The position numbers were made by a program, and so were the translations under genes. DNA of 14,898 nucleotides, taken from FLUQ01 sp031550605 (GTDB lineage Bacteria; Desulfobacterota; Desulfovibrionia; Desulfovibrionales; Desulfovibrionaceae). This document shows, in pieces, positions 1 to 6,909 of the stretch. Every line of letters begins with the position of its first letter. Position 1 is the stretch's first letter. The stretch spans positions 1 through 14,898 of the forward strand of contig JAVBOK010000094.1 of NCBI GenBank assembly GCA_031550605.1, written 5' to 3'. The notes under the pieces were generated by a model. The model saw only the letters and a list, made by a program, of their open reading frames with translations, was not told where the DNA came from and did no database searches.

Positions 1-87
1 TGGGCCCCCCCCCCCGGGCCTGTAAAACTTACCCCCCCCCGGCGGGCCTCACCCCCTGGCGGGAACCGCCCCGCGGCGACTATCTAT
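1..87. other. C/G homopolymer-rich low-complexity edge
   Basis: The first bases contain an 11-base C run (5-15), a 9-base C run (32-40) and several short GC hairpins, for example GGCGG (58-62) with CCGCC (66-70). No coding sequence is recognisable here. Such composition is typical either of a poor-quality contig end or of the 3' tail of an upstream terminator. I cannot tell which, and the exact bases should be treated with caution. Confidence 0.4.
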
Positions 88-104
88 TGAATCTAGTAGA
101 TTCA
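88..104. promoter_or_regulatory. 7-bp inverted repeat upstream of the catabolic operon
   Basis: TGAATCT and AGATTCA form a perfect 7+7 inverted repeat around a 3-base centre (AGT). It lies about 28 bases upstream of the candidate -35 box at 132. A perfect 17-base palindromic site here fits an operator for a dimeric regulator such as the GntR-family protein encoded at 2810-3481. That pairing is inference. No consensus site for the regulator is known to me. Confidence 0.4.
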
Positions 105-131
105 TTGCATTTTTTCTTCTTGTCTTCTTTT

Positions 132-159
132 TTGAAAGAAGATAAGCGTGGAATATGCT
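132..159 (+). promoter_or_regulatory. candidate sigma-70 promoter for the catabolic operon
   Basis: TTGAAA at 132-137 (5/6 match to the -35 consensus) is followed after 16 bases by TATGCT at 154-159 (4/6 match to the -10 consensus), in an AT-rich stretch. Transcription would start near 165, about 110 bases before the first start codon at 276. One inverted repeat lies upstream (88-104) and another overlaps the start region (159-184), as expected of a regulated promoter. Predicted from sequence only. Confidence 0.45.
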
Positions 160-184
160 GTGAAATATCACGAAAAATTTCACA
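159..184. promoter_or_regulatory. inverted repeat overlapping the promoter start region
   Basis: TGTGAAAT (159-166) and ATTTCACA (177-184) form a perfect 8+8 inverted repeat with a 10-base spacer, covering the end of the -10 box and the predicted transcription start. The half sites contain TGTGA/TCACA, reminiscent of CRP/FNR-type sites, but the spacing (16 bases between TGTGA and TCACA) does not match the usual 6. The position suits a repressor operator. Which protein binds is unknown. Confidence 0.4.
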
Positions 185-275
185 AACGGCAGACTCTTAT
201 TTGATTGCGCAAAACACCTGCGGCAGCGGCGGGGATTGCGCATCCTCCCAACCAGCACAACCAGGAGAGCGCAAC

Positions 276-1676
276 ATGTCAGGCCTTGTCACAGCGGACC
301 AGGAACAGATTGCGGCCTTGGTCGGCCGCGCGCGCGCAGCCCAGCAAACAGTCGAATCGTACAGCCAGAAGCAGGTGGATACCCTGGCCGCGGCCATCGT
401 GTACGCCCTTTCCCGCGAAGACGCCGCCATGGGCTTCGCGAAAATGGCCCTTGAAGAGACAGGCATGGGAAATATCCCGTCCAAGTGCGCCAAATTGGCG
501 AAGAAAATGCCCGCGGTTTTCTATGACGTCAAAAACCAGAAAACCGTGGGAGTGATCGAAGCCGATCCGGCCAGAGGCCTGATCAAGCTGGCCAAGCCCA
601 TTGGCGTCATCGCCGCCCTGATTCCCAGCACAAACCCCGAAGCCACGCCCGTTTTCAAGGGCGTTCTGGGCATCCGCGCGCGCAATGCCGTCATCTGCGC
701 CCCGCACCCGGCCAGCAAAAAAACCACCAAGGCCGTGGTGGACATGATGCGCGCCATCCTGAAAAAACACGGCGCGCCGGAAGACCTGATCATCTGCATC
801 GAAAATCCCTCCAAGGGCCTTGCCGCCGAACTGATGAGCCAGTGCGATCTGACCATGGCCACCGGCAGCGGCGACATGGTGAAGGCGGCCTATTCGTCCG
901 GCAGGCCGGCGTACGGAGTCGGCGCGGGCAACGCCCCGGTTGTGGTCGACGAAACCGCTGACCTGGCTGAAACCGCCGCCAAGATCAAAATCGGGAAAAC
1001 CGGTGATAACGCGTCGGGCTGCTCCGCTGAAAACTCCCTGATCATCCAGAAAAGGATTTACGCTTCCTTTATGGCCGAACTGGAAAAGCAGGGCGCGTAT
1101 GTGGCCACCGGAGAAGAGAAAGCCCGCCTGCAGGCCCTCATGTGGGAAGACGGGCACCTGAGCCGCAAGATCGTGGCCAAGCCCGTGGCCGACATCGCCG
1201 CCCTTGCGGGCATCGCCCTGCCGGAAGGCTCGGCCTTTATCGCGGTGGAAGAAACCGGCATCGGCAAAGGCTTTCCCTTTTCCGGCGAGAAGCTTTCGCT
1301 GGTGTTGACGGTTTACAGCTACGACGATTTCCAGGAAGCCATCGACAAGGTTAACGCCATCACCGCCTACTCGGGGGCGGGGCATTCCTGCGGAATCCAC
1401 AGCAAGGACAAGGACCGCATCCTGCGCCTTGCCCTGAACACCAAAACCAGCCGGGTCATAGTGCGTCAGGCGCACGGGGCATCGAATTCCGGCAACTGGC
1501 ACAACGGCCTTGCCAACACCTTCTCGCTGGGTTGCGGCACCTGGGGCGGCAACATCGTTTCCGAAAACGTGACCCAGAAACATTATTTCAACACCACCTG
1601 GGTGGCGGAGCCCATTGAGCGCAAGGAAGCGTCGGAAGAGGAAATTTATGGCGAATTTCTTGCCGTCATCAAGTAA
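276..1676 (+). CDS. aldehyde dehydrogenase, AdhE/EutE/SauS-like (probably CoA-acylating)
   Basis: A 466-residue cytosolic NAD(P)-dependent aldehyde dehydrogenase, close in layout to the acylating domain of AdhE and to sulfoacetaldehyde dehydrogenase SauS. The family signatures visible are a PIGVIAALIPSTNP segment, PHPASKKTT, ATGSGDMVKAAYSSG, GVGAGNAPVVVDE, and the catalytic cysteine C249 in the context GCSAENS. The start at 276 is chosen because AGGAG (263-267) lies 8 bases upstream. The reading frame extends back to 87, but those extra 63 codons do not look like protein. It is the first gene of an operon with an iron alcohol dehydrogenase 18 bases downstream, so the pair probably interconverts an alcohol, its aldehyde and an acid or acyl-CoA. 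The substrate cannot be read from sequence. A sulfonated aldehyde (sulfoacetaldehyde, sulfolactaldehyde) is plausible from the TRAP context, and acetaldehyde or another short aldehyde is the alternative. Confidence 0.85.
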   Translation: MSGLVTADQEQIAALVGRARAAQQTVESYSQKQVDTLAAAIVYALSREDAAMGFAKMALEETGMGNIPSKCAKLAKKMPAVFYDVKNQKTVGVIEADPARGLIKLAKPIGVIAALIPSTNPEATPVFKGVLGIRARNAVICAPHPASKKTTKAVVDMMRAILKKHGAPEDLIICIENPSKGLAAELMSQCDLTMATGSGDMVKAAYSSGRPAYGVGAGNAPVVVDETADLAETAAKIKIGKTGDNASGCSAENSLIIQKRIYASFMAELEKQGAYVATGEEKARLQALMWEDGHLSRKIVAKPVADIAALAGIALPEGSAFIAVEETGIGKGFPFSGEKLSLVLTVYSYDDFQEAIDKVNAITAYSGAGHSCGIHSKDKDRILRLALNTKTSRVIVRQAHGASNSGNWHNGLANTFSLGCGTWGGNIVSENVTQKHYFNTTWVAEPIERKEASEEEIYGEFLAVIK

Positions 1677-1694
1677 GGCGGGGGAGGACACGCG

Positions 1695-2810
1695 ATGATG
1701 CAGTTCCAGATCAAACCGAAAATCCAGCGTTTCGGCAGCTTTGCCGAATTTGCCAGGGCCGCCGGCCTGGGGCCTGACGACCTGGTGTTCACCCAGGGCT
1801 TTCTGCACAAGGCCTTCATGCTGGATCTGAATGTCCAGACCATGTTCATTGAGGATTATGGCATTGGGGAACCGTCAAACGTCATGATTGACGCCATGCT
1901 GCAGGCCGTGGCCTCCAGGGAATACCGCCGCATGGTGGCTGTGGGCGGCGGCACGGTGCTGGACAGTTCGAAAATTCTGAACCTCGACGGGGTCACCAGC
2001 ACCGAAGCGTTGTTCGCCCGGACGGATGAGCCCACGCGCAGCAAAGGGCTGATCATGGTCCCCACCACCTGCGGCACCGGCTGTGAAGTGACCGGGGTGG
2101 CGGTCATCGATTTTCCCGCCAAAGGCACCAAGATCGGCAAGCGTTTTGAAGCGGGCTTCGCCGACACCGCCGTGCTGATCGGCGAAATGGCGCGCGGTCT
2201 GCCCTATGATTTTTTCATCTATTCGTCGGTGGATGCCCTGATCCACGCCTTGGAAATCTATCTGGCGCCCACGGCCGGTGAATACAGCGACATGTTCTGC
2301 GCGGAAGCCATCCGCACGATTCTGAGCGGCTATTCCCAGCTGTTGCGGCACGGTCCGGAAAAGCGTTTTGAAATGCTGGACGCTTTTGTCTCCGCCAGCA
2401 ACATGGCGGGCATCGCCCTGGCCAACGTGCTGTGCGGCGCGGTCCACGCCATGGCCATGCATTTCGGCAGCGCGCATCATGTGCCGCACGGCGAATCCAA
2501 CAGCCGTTTTCTGATGGGCGTGTTCAAAACCTACGCCCGGAAAAATCCTGAAGGCAAGATCAGAAACGTCACCAGGCTGATAGCTGAATGCCTGCATGTG
2601 GCCGACGACACCGCGACCGCCTTTGCGGCCCTGGACGTCATGCTGGCGAAACTGATCCCGCAGAAGAAACTGGCGGAATACGGCATGAAGCGCGAAAACG
2701 CCGGCGCGTATGCGGACAAGGTCATCGCCACCCAGCAGCGGCTGCTGGTGAATAACTACGTGCCGCTGACCCGCGGGGAACTGATCGCCATTTATGAGGC
2801 TGCGTGCTGA
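1695..2810 (+). CDS. iron-containing alcohol dehydrogenase
   Basis: A 371-residue group III (Fe-dependent) alcohol dehydrogenase of normal family length. The NAD-binding GGGTVLD motif is at residues 84-90, TTCGTG at 124-129, and the four expected metal ligands are all present: D180 and H184 in DALIHALE, H251, and H265 in HHVPHG. A GGGGAGGA ribosome binding site (1681-1688) lies 6 bases before ATG 1695; a second ATG follows directly at 1698. It catalyses NAD(H)-linked alcohol/aldehyde interconversion in the cytosol. Co-transcription with the aldehyde dehydrogenase suggests a two-step path from a hydroxyl compound to an acid or acyl-CoA. Relatives in Desulfovibrionaceae include sulfoacetaldehyde reductase (SarD) and DHPS pathway dehydrogenases, but the family is too broad to fix the substrate by reading. 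The stop codon overlaps the next start (TGATG). Confidence 0.88.
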   Translation: MMQFQIKPKIQRFGSFAEFARAAGLGPDDLVFTQGFLHKAFMLDLNVQTMFIEDYGIGEPSNVMIDAMLQAVASREYRRMVAVGGGTVLDSSKILNLDGVTSTEALFARTDEPTRSKGLIMVPTTCGTGCEVTGVAVIDFPAKGTKIGKRFEAGFADTAVLIGEMARGLPYDFFIYSSVDALIHALEIYLAPTAGEYSDMFCAEAIRTILSGYSQLLRHGPEKRFEMLDAFVSASNMAGIALANVLCGAVHAMAMHFGSAHHVPHGESNSRFLMGVFKTYARKNPEGKIRNVTRLIAECLHVADDTATAFAALDVMLAKLIPQKKLAEYGMKRENAGAYADKVIATQQRLLVNNYVPLTRGELIAIYEAAC

Positions 2811-3481
2811 TGGGACAGGGAAAATCCATGGAATCGAACTCTCATGCGGATAAAGCGTATGAAGCGCTTCGCCAGATGATCATCGACAGGACGCTTCGTC
2901 CGGGCGCCAGCCTGGCTGTTCCGGAACTGGCCGAACAGATGCGGATGAGCGTCACCCCGCTGCGCGAAGCCATCAGGCGGCTGGATGCCGAGGGTTTGCT
3001 GGAGGTGATTCCCCGGCGCGGCACCTTTGTCAAAAATTTCACGCTGGAAGACCTGGTCATCGGATACGAAACGGCGGAAGCCGTGGAAGGCATGGCTTCC
3101 TACCTGGTGGCGGAATTGGCGCAGCAGGGTGAAATCCACGCGGAAGAGCTTGATGCCCTGGACGCCCTTGTGGACGAGATGGAACAGTATATGGGCGAAA
3201 GCCAGGCCGCCGAATGGGGCGTGCTGGATTCCCGCTTTCATGCCGATCTGTGCCAGCTCAGCCGGAACAGGAATATCTGGCAGATCAGCCAGCAGATCAA
3301 GAACCAGATGAACTGCGTTCTGTGGTTCATAACCCCGCTCTATGTGGACAGGAACAATTCCATGCGCGAGCACCGGAAAATTCTGGACGCCATCCGGCGG
3401 GGCGCCGCGGATGAAGCCCGGACGCTGACCCAGAACCATAAAAACAGGGTGCGGGGGGTATTGCTGAAACTGTTGTCCTGA
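2810..3481 (+). CDS. GntR-family transcriptional regulator, FadR/FCD subfamily
   Basis: About 223 residues. An N-terminal winged helix-turn-helix spans roughly residues 13-76 (core PELAEQMRMSVTPLREAIRRL, then the wing PRRGTFV). An all-helical FCD effector domain fills residues about 78-220. The usual FCD metal/ligand residues are visible: D140 and H144 (DSRFH), H188 (EHRKI) and H210. FCD domains commonly bind small carboxylates, often the pathway substrate or an intermediate. The start chosen (ATG 2810) overlaps the upstream stop as TGATG, which implies translational coupling. ATG 2828, with AGGGA 6 bases upstream, is an equally reasonable start and would remove six residues. Its place inside the operon suggests it controls these genes, with the inverted repeats at 88-104, 159-184 and 3543-3559 as candidate sites. 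Repressor or activator role is not determinable. Confidence 0.88.
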   Translation: MGQGKSMESNSHADKAYEALRQMIIDRTLRPGASLAVPELAEQMRMSVTPLREAIRRLDAEGLLEVIPRRGTFVKNFTLEDLVIGYETAEAVEGMASYLVAELAQQGEIHAEELDALDALVDEMEQYMGESQAAEWGVLDSRFHADLCQLSRNRNIWQISQQIKNQMNCVLWFITPLYVDRNNSMREHRKILDAIRRGAADEARTLTQNHKNRVRGVLLKLLS

Positions 3482-3491
3482 ATATGCAAAG

Positions 3492-3559
3492 TGGTCCATA
3501 CCGAGCGTTTTTGTCCGTGCAGGCCTTTGTTCCCACTAACCGCGGGTTCGTCGAACCCG
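3492..3559. promoter_or_regulatory. candidate operator sites in the regulator-dctP gap
   Basis: The 98-base gap before dctP holds two symmetrical elements. TGGTCCATACCG (3492-3503) resembles the FadR-subfamily pattern TNGTN(0-3)ACNA with one mismatch at the last position. CGGGTTCG-T-CGAACCCG (3543-3559) is a perfect 8+8 inverted repeat ending 20 bases before the dctP start. The second could be a protein binding site or an RNA hairpin just 5' of the ribosome binding site (GAGAGGG, 3566-3572). Function is inferred from symmetry and position only. Confidence 0.35.
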
Positions 3560-3579
3560 GCCAAAGAGAGGGTAGTTCA

Positions 3580-4563
3580 ATGCAAAGACGTGTATTCATG
3601 ATCGCGCTGTTGGCAGGGATGATGTTGATGCTTCTGCCTATCCAGGGATTTGCCGCCGGAGAAAAAATCGTCTTGAAATTCGGCCATGTGCTGGCTCATA
3701 ACCACCCGTATAACATCGGTGCTGAAAAATTCGCCGAAATTCTGAAAAACAACAAAAACGTCAATGTGGACGTTCAGGTATTCCATTCCTCCCAGTTGGG
3801 GAACGAACGCGACCTGACCGAAGGGCTGCAGCTCGGCACGGTGGACCTGGCTCTTGCGCCGGGTACAGTGGCCCTGTTCGAGCCGAAAATGGGCCTGTTC
3901 GACCTGCCCTATATCTTCAGGGACCGCCAGCACGCCTACAAAGTGCTTGATGGCCCTATCGGCACGGAACTGGCAAAGGATATGCCTTCCAAGGGGCTGC
4001 GCCTGCTTGCTTACTGGGAAAACGGCTACCGGAACGTGACCAACAGCAAGCGGCCCATCAAGTCCCCGGACGATTTGAAGGGCATCAAAATCCGCGTGTC
4101 TGAAAACAAGGTGCATGTGGCCACCTTTACCGCCTTTGGCTGCAACGTGACCACCATGGCTTTCGGCGAAGTGTTCACCGCCCTGCAGCAAAAGACCATC
4201 GACGCCCAGGAAAACCCCCTGGCCATCATCGTGTCTTCCAAATTCTATGAAGCGCAGCCATACCTGTCTCTGACCGAACATGTGTACATGCCCGCCCACC
4301 TGCTCATTTCCGAAGCCCGCTGGCAGAGCTTCCCGCCCGAAGTCAAAAAGGCCGTTCAGGAAGCCGCTGTTCAGGCCCGCGACTTTGAACGCAAGCTGAT
4401 GATCGACAGCAACGACCAGCTTCTGGCTGAGCTGAAAAAAGCCAATATCCAGATCAACGAAGTGGACAAGGCCCCCTTCGCGGAAATCGTGAAAAACACG
4501 GTCTGGAAGCAGTTTGAAAAGGAATTCGGAGCCCTGCGCCAGCAGATCATGAACACGAAATAA
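3580..4563 (+). CDS. dctP: TRAP transporter substrate-binding protein DctP
   Basis: A 327-residue periplasmic solute receptor of the DctP family, normal length. Residues 1-26 form a Sec signal peptide with a hydrophobic core and an AxA-type end (GFAA, then GEK). The mature part begins with the typical KFGHVLAHNHPYN strand. The DLKGIKIRV segment carries the conserved arginine (R172) that in this family forms the salt bridge to the substrate carboxylate, or, in sulfonate binders, another anionic group. The AFGEVFTALQQKTIDAQENP segment is the usual second-lobe signature. The start at 3580 has GAGAGGG 7 bases upstream. Upstream in-frame codons from 3484 are not signal-peptide-like and are excluded. 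It delivers substrate to the DctQ/DctM membrane pair encoded downstream; import is driven by an ion gradient. The ligand is unknown. Confidence 0.92.
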   Translation: MQRRVFMIALLAGMMLMLLPIQGFAAGEKIVLKFGHVLAHNHPYNIGAEKFAEILKNNKNVNVDVQVFHSSQLGNERDLTEGLQLGTVDLALAPGTVALFEPKMGLFDLPYIFRDRQHAYKVLDGPIGTELAKDMPSKGLRLLAYWENGYRNVTNSKRPIKSPDDLKGIKIRVSENKVHVATFTAFGCNVTTMAFGEVFTALQQKTIDAQENPLAIIVSSKFYEAQPYLSLTEHVYMPAHLLISEARWQSFPPEVKKAVQEAAVQARDFERKLMIDSNDQLLAELKKANIQINEVDKAPFAEIVKNTVWKQFEKEFGALRQQIMNTK

Positions 4564-4580
4564 GCGTTATTTTGTCTGAA

Positions 4581-4607
4581 GCCGGGAGGGGAAACCCCCT
4601 TCCCGGC
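4581..4607 (+). other. intercistronic stem-loop between dctP and dctQ
   Basis: GCCGGGA (4581-4587) pairs with TCCCGGC (4601-4607), and the stem continues as GGGG (4588-4591) with CCCC (4596-4599), leaving a bulged T and a 4-base loop. No T run follows, so it is unlikely to be a full intrinsic terminator. In many binding-protein transport operons such a hairpin after the receptor gene protects the upstream mRNA and gives more receptor than membrane subunits. That role is inference here. Confidence 0.55.
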
Positions 4608-4625
4608 CAATCCAGGAGGATTGCC

Positions 4626-5117
4626 GTGAAACATCTGGACCGGCTCGAAGAATACATCATGCTGGTGACCTTCCCGCTGATGCTCGCCATTGTTCTCATC
4701 GTCACGTTTACCCGTTATTTCGGCGTCATTTCCATCCCCTGGGGCGAGGAGGCCGCGCGGTACCTCATGATCTGGCTGGGATTCGCCGGCATCAGTTACG
4801 GGATGAAAAAGAACGCCCACCTGGGGCTGAGCTTCGCGGTGGACAAGTGCCCCGCGGGGTTGCGCCGCGTGCTCATCGCGGCGCGGGCCGGTCTGATCAT
4901 CCTCTTCGGGCTGATCATCACTTGGTTTTCCTTTAAAATTTTGCGGAACCAATTCAATTTTCATCAGATATCCCCGTCGCTGCATCTGCCCATGTGGACG
5001 ATGTACGCGGCGGTTTTCATGGGGGGCGTGCTCATCGTCGTGCGCGCCATCCAGGTGGCGTTGCAGAGCGAGCAGACCCCCGGCAAGGAAGAACCGGTAC
5101 AGTCAGAGGGGGGGTAA
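4626..5117 (+). CDS. dctQ: TRAP transporter small membrane subunit DctQ
   Basis: About 163 residues with four hydrophobic segments, the standard DctQ layout. The family signature WGEEAARYLMIWLGFAG lies between the first and second membrane helices, followed by the polar GMKKNAHLGL stretch. The start is GTG 4626, chosen because a consensus AGGAGGA (4614-4620) lies 5 bases upstream; the longer in-frame version from 4572 would read through the intercistronic hairpin and lacks a ribosome binding site. DctQ sits in the inner membrane and holds the large subunit DctM to form the permease. Its stop is one base before the start of the mini-dctM reading frame at 5119, the position where dctM itself normally lies. 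Confidence 0.9.
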   Translation: MKHLDRLEEYIMLVTFPLMLAIVLIVTFTRYFGVISIPWGEEAARYLMIWLGFAGISYGMKKNAHLGLSFAVDKCPAGLRRVLIAARAGLIILFGLIITWFSFKILRNQFNFHQISPSLHLPMWTMYAAVFMGGVLIVVRAIQVALQSEQTPGKEEPVQSEGG

Positions 5118-5118
5118 T

Positions 5119-5331
5119 ATGGCGGCAATTTTGTTCATTACATCGGCGGGCATGATCACCCCGTCCAAGGCGCCGGACATCTTTATCGCCTCCAGCGTGG
5201 GCGGAGAGAGCATTGAACGCATCAGCGCCAAAATCGCGCCTTTCTTGCTGGTTCTGATTCTCGGCATCATTCTGATAACGTACGTCCCGGAAATTTCGAT
5301 GTTTCTGCCCGGAATCAGGGGACAGATCTGA
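5119..5331 (+). pseudogene. internally deleted dctM paralogue (mini-DctM, 70 residues)
   Basis: The predicted 70-residue protein joins the first 8 residues of DctM (MAAILFIT, against MAAILFTT in the intact copy at 5456) directly to the last 62 residues. My hand alignment gives about 43 of 62 identities with the intact C-terminus (shared IFIASSVGGE and ERIS segments, same GQI end). Roughly 356 residues of a normal DctM are missing, and the join is in frame. It has a purine-rich ribosome binding site (5107-5114), an ATG one base after the dctQ stop, and one or two membrane helices at most, so it cannot transport by itself. About 21 of the 43 conserved residues use different codons in the two copies, so the paralogues diverged as constrained proteins. 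The simplest reading is an old tandem dctM duplicate that suffered a deletion. A retained small membrane protein is the alternative. The 124 bases after it (5332-5455) show no gene. Confidence 0.75.
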
Positions 5332-5455
5332 CGGGACGCCGTCCGGTCGGCGGTCTGCGGGCCGGCGACAATCATGGGAAAAAAACGGTTTTTGATGCCG
5401 GCAATCGGAAGCGCCAGGAAGGGCCAAAACGCAACAGCACACGGAGGGACACGCC

Positions 5456-6736
5456 ATGGCCGCAATTTTGTTCACCACGCTCGCTGTTTTGCTTCTTCTC
5501 AATGTGCCCATAGCCGTGTGCATGGGGCTTTCCTCCATCGCGGCCATCGCGCTCAGCGGCAGTGTCACCCCCCTGACCATGATCCCGCAGCGCATGTTCA
5601 CGGCCATGGATTCGTTTCCCTTCATGGCCATTCCCTTCTTCATGCTGGCCGGATCGTTGATGGAAAGCGGAGGCATATCCCGCAGGCTTATTCATTTCGC
5701 CAAAAGCCTGGTGGGTTTTCTGCCTTGCGGGCTGGGGGTCATCACCGTTGTTTCCTCCGCTTTCTTCGGGGCCATATCGGGGTCGAACGCGGCCACGGTG
5801 GCGGCCATCGGCGGAATCATGATCCCGGCCATGGAGAAAGATCAGTATCCCAAAGATCTTGCTTCGGCCATCGCCGCTTCCGCCGGAACTTTGGGCGTCG
5901 TCGTGCCGCCCAGCGTGCCCATGATCACCTATGGCGTCGTCGGCGGGGTTTCCATCGGCGCCCTGTTCATGGCGGGTTTCATGCCGGCCGTCCTGATCAT
6001 CGTCAGTCTGAGCGTGGTGCTGTTCAGCCAGGCTAAAAAGCTGAATCTGCCGCGGCTGCCTTTCTCTTGGCGCGAACTGGGGGCCAGTTTCGTGGAAGCC
6101 TTCTGGGCTCTGATGATGCCGGTCATCATTCTGGGAGGCATTTACGGCGGGGTGTTCACCCCCACGGAAGCGGCCGCCGTGGCCGTGCTGTACGGTTTTA
6201 TCGTCAGCCTGTTCATCTACAGGGAACTGAAGTTCTGCCAGATCGGCGGCATTCTGATCAAAGCCGGCCTGGGCACGGCCATCGTGCTGTTCATCATCGC
6301 CACGTCCAGCAGTTTCGCCTGGCTGCTGACCGCGGCCCAGATCCCCGCGGCCATCGCCAAAACCGTGCTTGGCATCGCCAGCAACAAATATGTCATTTTG
6401 TTGCTGATCAACATCACGTTGCTTGTTTTTGGCGTTTTTCTCGAAACCAACGCCATTATCCTGCTGATAACCCCCATGCTGCTGCCCATTGCGACGCAAA
6501 TCGGGCTGGACACCTTGCTGCTGGGGGTAATCATTGTGGTCAACACTTCGGTGGGCATGATCACGCCGCCCATGGCCCTCAATATTTTCATCGCCTCCAG
6601 CGTCGGTGGGGAAACCATAGAGCGCATCAGTTCCAAAATTATGCCTTTCCTGGCCGTATTGGTCATCGATATCCTGCTGATCACGTATTTCCCGGCCATT
6701 TCCATGTGGCTGCCTCGGGCTATGGGGCAAATCTGA
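5456..6736 (+). CDS. dctM: TRAP transporter large membrane subunit DctM
   Basis: 426 residues, the usual length, and hydrophobic throughout with about 11-12 membrane segments. Family marks include LNVPIAVCMGLSS near the N-terminus, the SAFFGAISGSNAATVAAIGG motif of the first half, VVPPSVPMITYG, GGVFTPTEAAAVAVLY, and the symmetric second half ending in GMITPPMALNIF. GGAGGG (5443-5448) lies 7 bases before the ATG. It forms the ion-coupled transport channel with DctQ and takes substrate from DctP. It is separated from dctQ by the mini-dctM and a 124-base gap, unlike the usual tight dctQ-dctM junction. This suggests that the copy adjacent to dctQ was lost to deletion and this second copy now supplies the function. 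Transcription probably ends at the terminator at 6835-6872. Confidence 0.93.
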   Translation: MAAILFTTLAVLLLLNVPIAVCMGLSSIAAIALSGSVTPLTMIPQRMFTAMDSFPFMAIPFFMLAGSLMESGGISRRLIHFAKSLVGFLPCGLGVITVVSSAFFGAISGSNAATVAAIGGIMIPAMEKDQYPKDLASAIAASAGTLGVVVPPSVPMITYGVVGGVSIGALFMAGFMPAVLIIVSLSVVLFSQAKKLNLPRLPFSWRELGASFVEAFWALMMPVIILGGIYGGVFTPTEAAAVAVLYGFIVSLFIYRELKFCQIGGILIKAGLGTAIVLFIIATSSSFAWLLTAAQIPAAIAKTVLGIASNKYVILLLINITLLVFGVFLETNAIILLITPMLLPIATQIGLDTLLLGVIIVVNTSVGMITPPMALNIFIASSVGGETIERISSKIMPFLAVLVIDILLITYFPAISMWLPRAMGQI

Positions 6737-6834
6737 CAAACGGCGTTTGTCCGACGCTATCCGCCATGCGGTGAATAAAAATCTTCGATAATTGATGCAA
6801 TATGCTATAACATAAAATATATTATACTGCACAA

Positions 6835-6872
6835 AAAGACTGCGGGAGCCGTAACTGCTCCGCAGTTTTTTT
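6835..6872 (+). terminator. rho-independent terminator of the TRAP operon
   Basis: ACTGCG (6839-6844) and GAGC (6846-6849) pair with GCTC (6857-6860) and CGCAGT (6861-6866), with one bulged G and a 7-base loop, followed by a seven-T run (6866-6872). An A run precedes the stem, so it could work in both directions. It lies about 100 bases past the dctM stop, beyond an AT-rich stretch. Confidence 0.85.
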
Positions 6873-6909
6873 GCATTTTGAATAAAAAATTATTTTTTAG
6901 GAAAAACCG

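Noticed and set aside
159..173. Classical CRP/FNR site (TGTGA-N6-TCACA)
   Set aside because: The nearest arrangement has a 4-base spacer with an imperfect right half (TCACG). The perfect repeat has a 16-base separation, so neither fits the consensus.
87..275. 63-codon N-terminal extension of the aldehyde dehydrogenase
   Set aside because: The residues are not conserved-looking and overlap the predicted promoter and inverted repeats. ATG 276 has a good ribosome binding site.
279..1808. 509-codon minus-strand open frame antisense to the aldehyde dehydrogenase
   Set aside because: Shadow of a GC-rich gene. The plus-strand product has the catalytic cysteine and cofactor motifs.
151..3487. Shared 8-mer GAATATGC at 151-158 and 3480-3487 as a common regulator site
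   Set aside because: It is not symmetric, and the second copy overlaps the end of the GntR gene. An 8-base match is expected by chance at this length.
5372..6832. 486-codon minus-strand open frame antisense to dctM
   Set aside because: The translation is Gly/His/Asp/Gln-rich and shadow-like, while the plus-strand DctM is a clear family member.
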